DNA of 64,000 nucleotides, taken from contig JBBCGS010000001.1 in assembly GCA_037200125.1 (NCBI GenBank), forward strand, positions 620,001 to 684,000. Reading direction: 5' to 3'. The DNA comes from JADGHX01 sp037200125 (lineage in GTDB: Bacteria; Pseudomonadota; Gammaproteobacteria; Steroidobacterales; Steroidobacteraceae). This document shows positions 8,255 to 16,020 of this stretch, one piece after another (within the stretch, counting starts at the first letter, position 1; each line of letters begins with the position of its first letter). The notes below the pieces were generated by a model, which did no database searches, was not told the origin of the DNA, and saw nothing but the letters and a program-made list of their open reading frames with translations. Both the position numbers and the translations under genes were made by a program.

Positions 8255-9642
8255 ATCCCGCGTCGGCGTCGGCTCTGGAGATTGCCGCGCGGGTTCGTCG
8301 CGGCGAGCTCAGCGCCGAGGCCCTCACGCGCGCGGCGTTAGACCGTGTCGAAACACTGAATCCGTCCCTCAATTGCTTCACCACGCTGCTCAGCCGGAAC
8401 GCGATCGAGAGCGCCCGCATCGTCGATTCGCGCGTTGGCAACGGAGAAGATCCCGGCCCGCTGGCCGGCGTGCCGGTGGGCGTGAAGGATCTGTTCGACG
8501 TCGAGGGCGTGGTGACGCTCGCAGGCTCGAAGATCCTGGCGGACAACCCGCCCGCGGCAACCGACGCCGTGCTCTTGCGCCGCTTGAGGCGAGCCGGAGC
8601 GGTCCTGATCGGCTGCCAGAACATGGACGAGTTTGCCTACGGCTTCACGACCGAGAACGCGCACTACGGCGCGACTCACAATCCGCACGACGCTACGCGC
8701 GTCGCCGGCGGCTCGTCGGGCGGATCGGCCGCATCGGTTGCGGCCGGGCTCGTTGCGATCAGCCTCGGCTCCGACACGAATGGCTCGATCCGCGTGCCGT
8801 CCTCGTACTGCGGCGTGTTCGGATTGAAGCCGACGTTCGGCCGTCTGCCGCGCACGGGCACGTTCCCGTTCGTTCACGATCTCGATCATCTCGGTCCGTT
8901 CGCGCGCAGCGCCACCGACGTCGCGCTTGCGTATGACGTGATTCAAGGCCATGACCCCGGCGATCCTGCCTGCACGCAACGGCCTGCGGAGTACGCGAGC
9001 GCCGCGACTCAGATGGACGTTGGCGGATTGAATGCGGGCGTTCTCGGCGGATGGTTCGAAGAGGGCGCGAGTGATGACGCGCTCGACGCGGTCCGCCGCG
9101 TCGCCGAGGCGCTGGGCCCGGTAACGAAGGTCCTCCTGCCCGAGGCGAAGCGCGCGCGGGCCGCCGCGTTCTGCATCACCTGCGCAACGGGCGCGGCGCT
9201 TCACTACGAACGTTTGAAGTCGCGGCCTCACGATTTCGACCCCGCAACGCGCGACCGCTTCTTCGCTGGAACGATGCTGCCGGCGACGGTGCTCGCGCGC
9301 GCGCAACGGTTTCGCCGCTGGTTCGCCGAAGCCGCGGCGGCGCTATTCCGCAAGTTCGATGTGCTGCTGGCTCCGTCAACGCCGGATGTCGCGCCTCTCA
9401 TCGGACAGAAGACGATGAAGCTTCGTGGCGTCGACGTTCCGACCCGTCCGAACATCGGGATCTACACGCAGCCGATCAGTTTCATCGGGCTGCCCGTCGC
9501 GGCGGTGCCGCTGTGGACAGCGCGCGGATTGCCCATTGGCGTGCAGATCATCGGCCCGCCGTGGGAAGAGGCACGTGTGTTGCGCGTAGCGGCTTACCTC
9601 GAGCGCGCGGGCGTGGTCTCCTCGAAAAAGCCTTCCGCGTGA
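8251..9642 (+). CDS. AtzE-family amidase (1-carboxybiuret hydrolase or oxalurate/ureide amidase)
   Basis: A 463-residue amidase-signature enzyme. The Ser-cisSer-Lys triad is visible as Lys79 in GVPVGVKDLF, cis-Ser at about 155 in AGGSSGGSAA and nucleophile Ser179 in SDTNGSIRVPSS. Length, the sequence after the triad (YCGVFGLKPT) and the neighbouring DUF4089 and DUF3225 genes match AtzE and HpxY rather than GatA. AtzE with AtzG deaminates 1-carboxybiuret in cyanuric acid catabolism; HpxY belongs to the hpxWXYZ cluster linked to oxalurate and purine ureide use. Which substrate applies cannot be told here because cyanurate hydrolase (AtzD), allophanate hydrolase (AtzF) and HpxW are absent from the window. 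GTG start, coupled to its neighbours on both sides. Confidence 0.88.
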   Translation: MNPASASALEIAARVRRGELSAEALTRAALDRVETLNPSLNCFTTLLSRNAIESARIVDSRVGNGEDPGPLAGVPVGVKDLFDVEGVVTLAGSKILADNPPAATDAVLLRRLRRAGAVLIGCQNMDEFAYGFTTENAHYGATHNPHDATRVAGGSSGGSAASVAAGLVAISLGSDTNGSIRVPSSYCGVFGLKPTFGRLPRTGTFPFVHDLDHLGPFARSATDVALAYDVIQGHDPGDPACTQRPAEYASAATQMDVGGLNAGVLGGWFEEGASDDALDAVRRVAEALGPVTKVLLPEAKRARAAAFCITCATGAALHYERLKSRPHDFDPATRDRFFAGTMLPATVLARAQRFRRWFAEAAAALFRKFDVLLAPSTPDVAPLIGQKTMKLRGVDVPTRPNIGIYTQPISFIGLPVAAVPLWTARGLPIGVQIIGPPWEEARVLRVAAYLERAGVVSSKKPSA

Positions 9643-10022
9643 TCGTCAACGACCCCGCAACACTCGCCGAGGTCACGGCCGCCTTCGCTCGCTACGAGCG
9701 CGCGCTGATAGAGAACGATCTCGCGACGCTCGACGGCCTGTTCTGGAGCTCGCCGCACACATTGCGCTATGGCGTGGGCGAGAATCTCCACGGCATCGAA
9801 GCGATTCGGGAGTTTCGCAAGGCACGTCCCGGAGGCTCGCCGCCACGCGTGTTGCGGAACACGGTGATCACCACCTACGGAACTGATTTCGCCACCGCCA
9901 GCACCGAGTTCGTTCGCGACAACTCCACGTCCATCGGCCGCCAGAGCCAGACCTGGTTGCGCACGCCCGAAGGCTGGCGCGTCGTCGCGGCTCACGTCTC
10001 GATGATGGCCGCGTTCTCCTGA
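9639..10022 (+). CDS. AtzH/HpxZ-like protein (DUF3225, NTF2-like fold)
   Basis: The 127-residue protein starts with GTG at 9639, overlapping the amidase stop as GTGA. It shows the family pattern: LFWSSPHTLRYGVGENLHG, IREFRKARP and QSQTWLRTPEGWRVVAAHVS near the end, an NTF2/SnoaL-like small beta-barrel. HpxZ and AtzH homologues are always found beside AtzE-type amidases; AtzH has been reported to handle the unstable dicarboxyurea product of AtzE on the way to allophanate. It closes the five-gene operon. The exact reaction here is inferred from family and context. Confidence 0.85.
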   Translation: MIVNDPATLAEVTAAFARYERALIENDLATLDGLFWSSPHTLRYGVGENLHGIEAIREFRKARPGGSPPRVLRNTVITTYGTDFATASTEFVRDNSTSIGRQSQTWLRTPEGWRVVAAHVSMMAAFS

Positions 10023-10045
10023 AATCCGCCGCTTGACCGGCGTTC

Positions 10046-10061
10046 CATTACCCGGGTAATG
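10046..10061. promoter_or_regulatory. 16-bp perfect palindrome, likely VapB operator
   Basis: CATTACCCGGGTAATG is identical to its own reverse complement and ends eight bases before the antitoxin GTG start. AbrB/MazE-fold antitoxins bind palindromes overlapping their own promoter and repress with the toxin as co-repressor. Position and symmetry make this the likely autoregulatory site, but no binding data exist. Confidence 0.6.
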
Positions 10062-10068
10062 TACGGTC

Positions 10069-10335
10069 GTGGTGATCGCATTATCCAAACTTACCGCGCA
10101 GGGGCAGATCTCGGTGCCAGCAGAGGTGCGAAGAAAATTGGGGATTGGGCCTGGCGCCGTGCTCGAGTGGTTCGAGCGGGGCGACGAGATCGTCGTGCGC
10201 CGCGCCGGCCGCTTCTCCTCGGCGGACATCCACTCCGCGCTCTTTTCGGTGAAGCCGTTGAATCCGCCGAAGAACGCGGGCGACCTCAAGCAAGGCATCC
10301 GCGAATACATCCGCAAGCGACATGCGCGCCGTTGA
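10069..10335 (+). CDS. AbrB/MazE-fold antitoxin (VapB-like)
   Basis: The 88-residue protein contains the swapped-hairpin AbrB DNA-binding domain: LTAQGQISVPAEVRRKLGIG, then VLEWFERGDEIVVR. The C-terminal half is the toxin-neutralising tail. The start is GTG 10069, or GTG 10072 one codon later. It overlaps the PIN-domain toxin gene by 14 bases, the usual antitoxin-first order. It should bind the palindrome just upstream and neutralise the toxin. Confidence 0.88.
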   Translation: MVIALSKLTAQGQISVPAEVRRKLGIGPGAVLEWFERGDEIVVRRAGRFSSADIHSALFSVKPLNPPKNAGDLKQGIREYIRKRHARR

Positions 10336-10702
10336 TACCAACGTGCTCGTGCGCCTGATCGTGCGGGATAAACCGAAGCAGGCGGCGGCCGCGGAAGCTT
10401 TCATTTCCAAGGGCGCGTGGGTGTCGCACCTGGTCCTCGTGGAGACGACGTGGGTGCTGGAGTCGCTCTACGAGCTCGACCCCGAGCTAATCGCCGTCAC
10501 GGTCGAGATGCTGCTGAATCACGAGCATCTGACCGTGCAGGATGCGGATGCGGTCGAGGCGGCGGTGGAAAGCTTTCGCTCGCGGCCCGCCGTGAGCTTC
10601 TCGGACAACCTCATCGTCGAGATCGCGCGGAAGACGGGGCATATGCCCGTCGGTACCTTCGACAAAGCTCTCGCGAAGGTCGACGGTGTCCAGCGTCTCT
10701 AG
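10322..10702 (+). CDS. PIN-domain ribonuclease toxin (VapC-like)
   Basis: This 126-residue PIN protein shows the acidic metal-binding residues of the family: Asp5 in AVDTNVLVR, Glu in VLVETTWVLE, Asp in VSFSDNLIVEIA and Asp in GTFDKAL. The PIN fold uses these with magnesium or manganese to cut RNA; VapC toxins often cut initiator tRNA or the 23S sarcin-ricin loop. The target here is unknown. All key residues are present, so the toxin should be active. It is coupled to the antitoxin by overlap. Confidence 0.88.
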   Translation: MRAVDTNVLVRLIVRDKPKQAAAAEAFISKGAWVSHLVLVETTWVLESLYELDPELIAVTVEMLLNHEHLTVQDADAVEAAVESFRSRPAVSFSDNLIVEIARKTGHMPVGTFDKALAKVDGVQRL

Positions 10703-10727
10703 AAGACGTCGGCTCCCCCAAAAGAAT

Positions 10728-10759
10728 CGGCCCCCTGCAGCGCAAGCCGCAGGGGGCCG
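10728..10759 (-). terminator. terminator hairpin of EF-G gene
   Basis: A perfect 11-bp stem (CGGCCCCCTGC pairing with GCAGGGGGCCG) closes a 10-base loop 34 bases after the EF-G stop. On the minus strand it is followed by TTCTTTT, so it can end EF-G transcription; on the plus strand no T run follows. Confidence 0.7.
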
Positions 10760-10792
10760 ATGATCGTCGTCCAGGTCGTCAGCGCCGCCGAA

Positions 10793-12961
10793 TCAGGCGT
10801 TCGCGGCCGCCCGCGCCTTCGCCACTTCCTCGATGACTTCGTCCGCCACGTTCTTCGGCACCGGATCGTAGTGCGAGAACTCCATCGTGTACGACGCGCG
10901 ACCCGAGGTCATGCTGCGCAGCTGGCCGATGTAGCCGAACATTTCCGACAGCGGCACGGTGGCCACCACGGCGATGTTCGTGCCGCGCTCGATCTGGTCG
11001 AGGATGGTGCCACGACGGCGGTTCATGTCGCCGATCACATCGCCCAGGTAGTCGCCCGGCGTCACCGTCTCCACCTTCATCACCGGCTCCAGCAGGATCG
11101 GCTGCGCCTTGCGGATGGCCTCGCGGAAGCACGCCTTCGCCGCGATTTCGAACGTCAGCGCGTTCGAATCGACGTCGTGGTAGCTGCCGTCCGTCAGCGT
11201 GGCGCGGAAGTCCACCGTCGGGAAGTGCGCAAGCACCCCGTCTTCCTTCTGCATCTTCAGGCCCTTCTCGACCGCCGGCACGTATTCACGCGGCACCGAG
11301 CCGCCGGTGGTTTCGTCGACGAACTCGAAGCCCTTGCCGCGCTCCAGCGGCTCGAAGGTGATCCACACTTCGGCGAACTGGCCCGAACCGCCGGTCTGCT
11401 TCTTGTGGACGTACTGCTCTTCGAGCTTGCGCAGGAACGTCTCGCGATAGGCCACCTGGGGCTCGCCCATGGTGCCCTCGACGCCGAACTCCGTGCGCAT
11501 GCGGTCCAGCGTGACTTCCAGGTGCAGCTCGCCCATGCCGCGCAGAATGGTCTGCCCGGTTTCGCGATCGGTCTCCAGGTGCAGCGACGGATCGGCGCGA
11601 ACCATCTTGCCCAGCGCCGCACCGAATTTCTCCGACTCGGACTTCGTCTTGGACTTCACGGACACGCTGATCACCGGATCCGGGAAGCGCATGCGCTCGA
11701 GCACCACCTGGTTGTTGGTGTCGCACAGCGTGTCGCCGGTGTCGGTTTCGGCCATCGAGACGAGCGCGATGATGTCGCCGGCGCGGGCCTCCTCGATGGG
11801 GTTCGCCTCTTTCGCGAACATTTCCACCATGCGGCCGATCTTCTCGCGCTTGCCACGCGTGGAGTTCGTGACCGAGGCGCCCTTCACGAGGACGCCCGAG
11901 TACACGCGCACGAAGGTGAGCGCGCCGTACGCGTCGTTGATCACCTTGAACGCGAGCGCTGAGAACGGCTCGTCGTCGGAGCACTTGCGCTCGCCAACGG
12001 GGTTACCGTCCGCATCCACCGTCTTGATGGCTTCGACGTCCGTCGGGGCCGGCAGATAGTCGATCACAGCGTCCAGCACCTGCTGCACGCCCTTGTTCTT
12101 GTAGGACGAGCCGCAGAGCACGGGGTTGAACGCACCGGTGATCGTGCCCTTGCGCAGGCATGCACGCAGCACCGCCGCTGTCGGCGGTTCGTTGGTCTCG
12201 AGGTACTTCTCCATCGCCGCGTCGTCCATCTCGAGGCAGGTGTCGACGAGGTCCGTACGGTACTTCTCATACTCGTCCAGCACCTTGCGGTCGCTGGGCA
12301 CCGTGATGCCGAGCAGGTCCGCGAGCTTCTTCGAGTTCTCCGCCGTGATGGGAGTCTTCTGCCACTCGGCGTCCTTGTCGTCGGAGTCCCACACGAGAGC
12401 CTGCTGCTCGACGAGGTCGATCATGCCCTTGAAGTTGTCTTCCGAGCCGATCGGGATCTGCACGGGCAGGGGACGCGCGCCGAGGCGCTTCTTGATCATG
12501 TCCACGCAGCGCGTGAAGCTGGCGCCGCTGCGGTCCATCTTGTTCACGTAGCACAGGCGGGGCACGTTGTAGTTGTCCGCGAGGCGCCAGTTGGTCTCGG
12601 ACTGCGGCTCGACACCGGCCACGCCGTCGAACACGACGACCGCGCCGTCGAGCACGCGCAGGGAGCGGTTCACCTCGATGGTGAAGTCCACGTGGCCCGG
12701 GGTGTCGATCAGGTTGATCTTCTTGTCGCGCCAGAAGCAGGACACGGCGGCCGACTGAATCGTGATGCCGCGCTTCTGCTCCTGCTCGAGGTAGTCGGTC
12801 GTCGTCGACGTCTTCAGATCTTTCGTATCGTGAATGTCGATGATCGTGTGCTTACGCCCCGTGTAGTACAGGATGCGCTCGGTCGTCGTCGTCTTGCCGG
12901 CATCGACGTGGGCGATGATGCCGATATTGCGGATGTCCGAGAGGGCCGTTGTACGAGGCAT
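10793..12961 (-). CDS. fusA: elongation factor G, stand-alone paralogue type
   Basis: The 722-residue protein carries all GTPase motifs: G1 AHVDAGKTTTTE, G3 DTPGHVDF and G4 NKMD, followed by EF-G domains II-V (GGSGQFAEVWITFEP in domain IV, RRGTILDQ and YIGQLRSMTSGRA in domain V). It catalyses ribosome translocation and, with RRF, ribosome recycling. The switch I region reads DIHDTKDLKTSTTTDYLEQEQ, longer than the usual short GAATMDWMEQEQ form, and the gene is not next to rpsL, rpsG or tuf. It is therefore probably a second EF-G, although it could be the only copy if the str operon lacks one. It has its own terminator. Confidence 0.9.
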   Translation of the reverse strand: MPRTTALSDIRNIGIIAHVDAGKTTTTERILYYTGRKHTIIDIHDTKDLKTSTTTDYLEQEQKRGITIQSAAVSCFWRDKKINLIDTPGHVDFTIEVNRSLRVLDGAVVVFDGVAGVEPQSETNWRLADNYNVPRLCYVNKMDRSGASFTRCVDMIKKRLGARPLPVQIPIGSEDNFKGMIDLVEQQALVWDSDDKDAEWQKTPITAENSKKLADLLGITVPSDRKVLDEYEKYRTDLVDTCLEMDDAAMEKYLETNEPPTAAVLRACLRKGTITGAFNPVLCGSSYKNKGVQQVLDAVIDYLPAPTDVEAIKTVDADGNPVGERKCSDDEPFSALAFKVINDAYGALTFVRVYSGVLVKGASVTNSTRGKREKIGRMVEMFAKEANPIEEARAGDIIALVSMAETDTGDTLCDTNNQVVLERMRFPDPVISVSVKSKTKSESEKFGAALGKMVRADPSLHLETDRETGQTILRGMGELHLEVTLDRMRTEFGVEGTMGEPQVAYRETFLRKLEEQYVHKKQTGGSGQFAEVWITFEPLERGKGFEFVDETTGGSVPREYVPAVEKGLKMQKEDGVLAHFPTVDFRATLTDGSYHDVDSNALTFEIAAKACFREAIRKAQPILLEPVMKVETVTPGDYLGDVIGDMNRRRGTILDQIERGTNIAVVATVPLSEMFGYIGQLRSMTSGRASYTMEFSHYDPVPKNVADEVIEEVAKARAAANA

Positions 12962-13164
12962 AGCAGGTTTCCGTTACAGGTTTGTGCGCGCGCCCTTCAT
13001 CGGCCCGCGAGTGGCGATATGGCGCCAAGTGCGCGGATTTGAAGGGGTACGGGAATTTTGGGGCGCGCAGATTAGCAGGAAGTCGCTCAAATCACGAGCC
13101 ATTCTGGCGGTAGCCCGTCACGGCCCGCGAGGCGACCCCGGGCGGTCGGCCGGGTGAGCGCAAA

Positions 13165-13463
13165 TCACTCATACCGCAGGGCTTTTGCCGGCTGTTCCCG
13201 CGCCACGCGGCAGCGGTGCGCCGCTTTCCTTAGGTCCGCCGCTCGGCCGCGGCGGCCCCACGCCGACGAGCCCGGTGGCCCGCCAGGTGAGGTCGTTGGC
13301 CGCGAGGGTCTGCGGCCGCTGGCTGCCGCTCAGCTTGATGACGACCCGGTTGGCGCCGGTCTCGTCCGGCGGGATCGTGACGATCGTCGGCTGAATCGGG
13401 CTCGTGGCGGTGGTCAGCGAGAAGTCCGACACGACCCCGACGATCTCGTTGCCGCCGGCGCGG
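13165..13463 (-). pseudogene. relic of a MacB/FtsX-type ABC permease C-terminus
   Basis: Read on the minus strand from about 13463, one frame gives NEIVGVVSDFSLTTATSPI, then QPTIVTIPPDETGANRVVIK and QTLAANDLTWRATG, the periplasmic MacB domain. The last bases before 13165 give, in another frame, QPAKALRYE followed by TGA, the classic end of these permeases (NPVKALRYE). The roughly 100 residues with the final membrane helices that should lie between are missing. It is a deletion relic with a frame break and no start. It directly abuts and overlaps the 3' end of the next gene. Confidence 0.75.
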
Positions 13464-13887
13464 CAGCCGCGCGCCGGTCCCGCAGATTGAGCCAGCCGCG
13501 CGCCACCCGGTAGATGACCCAGGCGCCCAGCGCGAGCGCACCCACGTACCAGACGACGAAGCCGACGAAGAGGATCGCCAGCAGCGCGGAGAAGATGAAC
13601 AGAAGCGCCATCCACAGGAGCGCGTACCAGAACGTGCGGATCTGCCAGCCGAAGTGCGACTCGAGCCACGTGCCGCGCACCGATGAGCGTTTCACATAGT
13701 TCAGGATCACCGCGATGATGGAGGGCGCGCTGAAGATGAAGCCGCCGACGACGGTCGTGGCCGTCGACATCACGCCCATCGCGACGCCGAACGCGTGCAG
13801 GGCGTAGATGATGTTGGTGTAGGTGACGAGGGACTGATCGACAGGCTGCGTCCCCGAAGGGCCGGGCGTGAACGACTGAGCAGTCAT
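13414..13887 (-). CDS. small membrane protein (DUF4870-like) with a foreign C-terminal tail
   Basis: The 157-residue protein has a short cytoplasmic start, then three to four hydrophobic segments (GVMSTATTVVGGFIFSAPS; WYALLWMALLFIFSALLA; FVVWYVGALALGAWVIYRVA), as in small DUF4870-like membrane proteins of gammaproteobacteria. The native sequence seems to end near GWLNLRD; the last 20 or so residues (Ala-rich, then RSSGSC) come from reading the permease relic in another frame. ATG 13887 has GGAGG about 12 bases upstream. Function unknown. Confidence 0.65.
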   Translation of the reverse strand: MTAQSFTPGPSGTQPVDQSLVTYTNIIYALHAFGVAMGVMSTATTVVGGFIFSAPSIIAVILNYVKRSSVRGTWLESHFGWQIRTFWYALLWMALLFIFSALLAILFVGFVVWYVGALALGAWVIYRVARGWLNLRDRRAAAAPAATRSSGSCRTSR

Positions 13888-14196
13888 GATGAGCGAACCT
13901 CCCGCACGCGGCTGATGCGCCAGCTGTGCGTGAAGAACCCGCTTCGCGGGGGAAGGTTGCAGCCTCAGGGGGCGGCCGAGAAATTCCATGAGCTTCGGAA
14001 ATTGTCCCCCGCGGCGCCTCCAACCCAATGGCCGGAATCGGGCACGATCACCCGGCGTTCAGGCGAAGTGGCCGAGTTGCCCGCTCCGTCAATCCGGCAC
14101 CTTTCTGCGGCCAGCCTGCGGTGAAAAGTGCCTTGCGACGGTCTTCTCCACGCGCCAACATGCCGCGCTTTCCCAATAGAACAACCGGAGAGGACC
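13888..14196. other. 309-base intergenic region between divergent genes
   Basis: This gap separates the minus-strand DUF4870-like gene from the plus-strand dienelactone hydrolase gene and should hold both promoters. I can see a small perfect hairpin (CCCGC-TTC-GCGGG, 13938-13950) and a GGAGAGGA ribosome site for the hydrolase just before 14197. No convincing -35/-10 pair or small gene was found. Confidence 0.4.
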
Positions 14197-15081
14197 ATGT
14201 GCGACCAAGACACGTACGAGGACGCTATCGCCTACCAGCTCAAGAGCAAAGAGCTGTCGCGACGCCAGTTCGGCGCGCTGGGCCTGGGGGCCGGCCTGAT
14301 CGCGATGCTGCCACCCGTGGCGAATGCCGCTGAGGTCACCGAATCCGAAGTCGAGATCAAGACACCCGATGGCACCTGCGATGCCCACTTCGTCCATCCG
14401 GCGAAGGGTGCCTCGGCCGCGGTGCTCGTGTGGCCCGACATCTTCGGCCTGCGCCCGGCGTTCCGGCAGATGGGGAAGCGCCTGGCCGAATCCGGCTATG
14501 CGGTGCTCACCATCAACCCGTTCTATCGCGTGAAGCATGCGCCCACGGGCGCGGCGACCGACTTTCAGGATCCGGCCAAGCGCGACGGCCTCGTCAAGAT
14601 GATGGGTGCCCTCACGGCGGAAACGAACGTGACGGACGCGAAGGCGTTCATCGACTGGCTCGACAAGCAGTCCGCCGTCGACAAGAAGAAAAAGATCGGC
14701 ACCACCGGCTATTGCATGGGTGGCCCGCTCGTCCTGCGCACGGCGGCGACGGTGCCGAATCGGGTGGGTGGCGCGGCCACTTTCCACGGCGGTGGCCTGG
14801 TCACGGACAAGCCGGACAGCCCGCACCTGCTCATCCCGAAGATGAAGGCGCAGTTCCTCATCGCGATCGCCGAGAACGACGACAAGAACGACAAGATGCA
14901 GCCTCCCACGCGGGATCAGCTGAAGAAGGCGTTCGCCGACAACAAGCTCAAGTCCGAAGTCGAGGTGTATGTCGGTTCCCAGCATGGCTGGTGTCCGCCG
15001 GACTCGGGCGTCTACAACATGGATCTCGCCGAGAAGGCGTGGGGCCGGTTGCTCGCCACGTTCAAGACCGCACTGGTCTGA
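14197..15081 (+). CDS. Tat-exported dienelactone hydrolase family protein
   Basis: The 294-residue protein has a Tat-type leader: twin-arginine motif SRRQFG near residue 23, then a hydrophobic stretch ending PPVANAAE. The mature part is an alpha/beta hydrolase of the DLH family with nucleophile Cys in GYCMGGPL, an acid in the IAENDDKNDK region and His in SQHGWCPP. DLH enzymes open lactone rings in chlorocatechol pathways, but this exported subgroup is poorly characterised and may act on other esters or lactones. ATG 14197 follows GGAGAGGA. Single gene, ended by the hairpin at 15101. Confidence 0.85.
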   Translation: MCDQDTYEDAIAYQLKSKELSRRQFGALGLGAGLIAMLPPVANAAEVTESEVEIKTPDGTCDAHFVHPAKGASAAVLVWPDIFGLRPAFRQMGKRLAESGYAVLTINPFYRVKHAPTGAATDFQDPAKRDGLVKMMGALTAETNVTDAKAFIDWLDKQSAVDKKKKIGTTGYCMGGPLVLRTAATVPNRVGGAATFHGGGLVTDKPDSPHLLIPKMKAQFLIAIAENDDKNDKMQPPTRDQLKKAFADNKLKSEVEVYVGSQHGWCPPDSGVYNMDLAEKAWGRLLATFKTALV

Positions 15082-15100
15082 GCCGCGCGCCACTGAACAC

Positions 15101-15130
15101 AAGGGCGCGGGACGTTCGTCTCGCGCCCTT
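15101..15130. terminator. bidirectional terminator hairpin
   Basis: A 13-bp stem with one G-T pair (AAGGGCGCGGGAC with GTCTCGCGCCCTT) closes a GTTC loop, followed on the plus strand by ATTTCTT. It sits between the convergent dienelactone hydrolase and phosphatidylserine synthase genes and can serve both. Confidence 0.75.
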
Positions 15131-15141
15131 ATTTCTTGGGA

Positions 15142-15777
15142 TCAGAGCTTCGGAATGGGGATGCGGCTGATCATCAGCGAGCCCGAGATCGCGAACAGCA
15201 ACGCGAGCGGGTGCAGCGTGAAGCCGCCGAGCTTGGTCGCGCCGAACCACAGGTCTTCCTGGATGGCACCCATCGACGCCGCGACGCCGATCATGCACAC
15301 GAGCGCGAAGGACGTCGGAATCGGCGTGCCTTCGAAATACTTCACCTTGCCGGTGCCGCCCGACATTTCCTCCGCCGTGACGTTGTAGCGCGCGAGGCGC
15401 GACACGCCGCAGGCCACGAAGAAGCCGAGGATCACACGGTCGTACAGGCCCTGCATCCCCACCGCATAGGCGAGCACGGCGGGCGCCACGCCGAACGAGA
15501 TGACGTCGGCGAGCGAGTCGAGCTCCCGCCCCATGGCCGAGGACTTTTGGCGCCAGCGGGCGATGCGCCCGTCCAGGATGTCGAATATCAGCGCCGAGAG
15601 CACCAGGCCGCAGGCCACGTAGATACGCTCGACGTCGCGCGATTGCAGAAAAGTCATGCTCGAGAAGAGGGCGCCGGTGCCGCTGATCGCATTGCCCAGC
15701 GTGAACCAGTCCGCCATGTGGAACTCGCGGATCATCGAAAAAGGCTTGCGGGACCGGTTCTGCACTTCAGCGCTCAC
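15142..15777 (-). CDS. pssA: CDP-diacylglycerol--serine O-phosphatidyltransferase
   Basis: The 211-residue membrane protein has the CDP-alcohol phosphatidyltransferase motif with its Asp and Gly residues in order (FDILDGRIARWRQ, then GRELDSLADVISFG). The length and the GVAPA and CGVSRLARYN segments fit the membrane-type PssA that makes phosphatidylserine, the precursor of phosphatidylethanolamine. It has about six membrane helices. The start is taken as GTG 15777, which overlaps the upstream small gene's stop as GTGA; MIREFHMADW further in would be the alternative. Confidence 0.87.
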   Translation of the reverse strand: MSAEVQNRSRKPFSMIREFHMADWFTLGNAISGTGALFSSMTFLQSRDVERIYVACGLVLSALIFDILDGRIARWRQKSSAMGRELDSLADVISFGVAPAVLAYAVGMQGLYDRVILGFFVACGVSRLARYNVTAEEMSGGTGKVKYFEGTPIPTSFALVCMIGVAASMGAIQEDLWFGATKLGGFTLHPLALLFAISGSLMISRIPIPKL

Positions 15778-15938
15778 TTTTCCGATTTCTCCCGTTCCTC
15801 GAGTTCCCGGGCCCGCCGCGTCGCGCGCTCCAGCACGTCTTTCGAAGGCATGCCGTCCTTCGACCGGGTCTTGAGCGCAAACAGGGTGCCCGCGACGAAC
15901 GCGCACACGATGACGAACACGACGATGGCCGTAGTCAT
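15774..15938 (-). CDS. small single-pass membrane protein upstream of pssA
   Basis: A 54-residue protein with an N-terminal membrane segment (TTAIVVFVIVCAFVAGTLFA) followed by a charged helix rich in Arg, Lys and Glu (TRSKDG, LERATRRARELEEREKSEK). Its stop overlaps the pssA GTG start, so the two are translationally coupled. Small proteins of this shape (DUF2897-like) are known next to pssA-type genes, but I do not assign a family firmly. It might help place or regulate PssA; that is inference from coupling only. Confidence 0.7.
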   Translation of the reverse strand: MTTAIVVFVIVCAFVAGTLFALKTRSKDGMPSKDVLERATRRARELEEREKSEK

Positions 15939-15983
15939 GGGCGCGCATCTTACGCGCTGGCCCCGCCGAGTACCGAATGGAGA

Positions 15984-16006
15984 AGGGCCCGCGGTAAGCG
16001 GGCCCT
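15984..16006 (-). terminator. hairpin at end of exported-protein operon
   Basis: AGGGCCCGC and GCGGGCCCT form a 9-bp perfect stem around GGTAA, 15 bases after the DUF6152 gene stop on the minus strand. The following minus-strand bases (TCTCCATTC) are only mildly T-rich, so it may be a weak or attenuating terminator. Confidence 0.55.
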
Positions 16007-16020
16007 CGGATCGAATCGAC

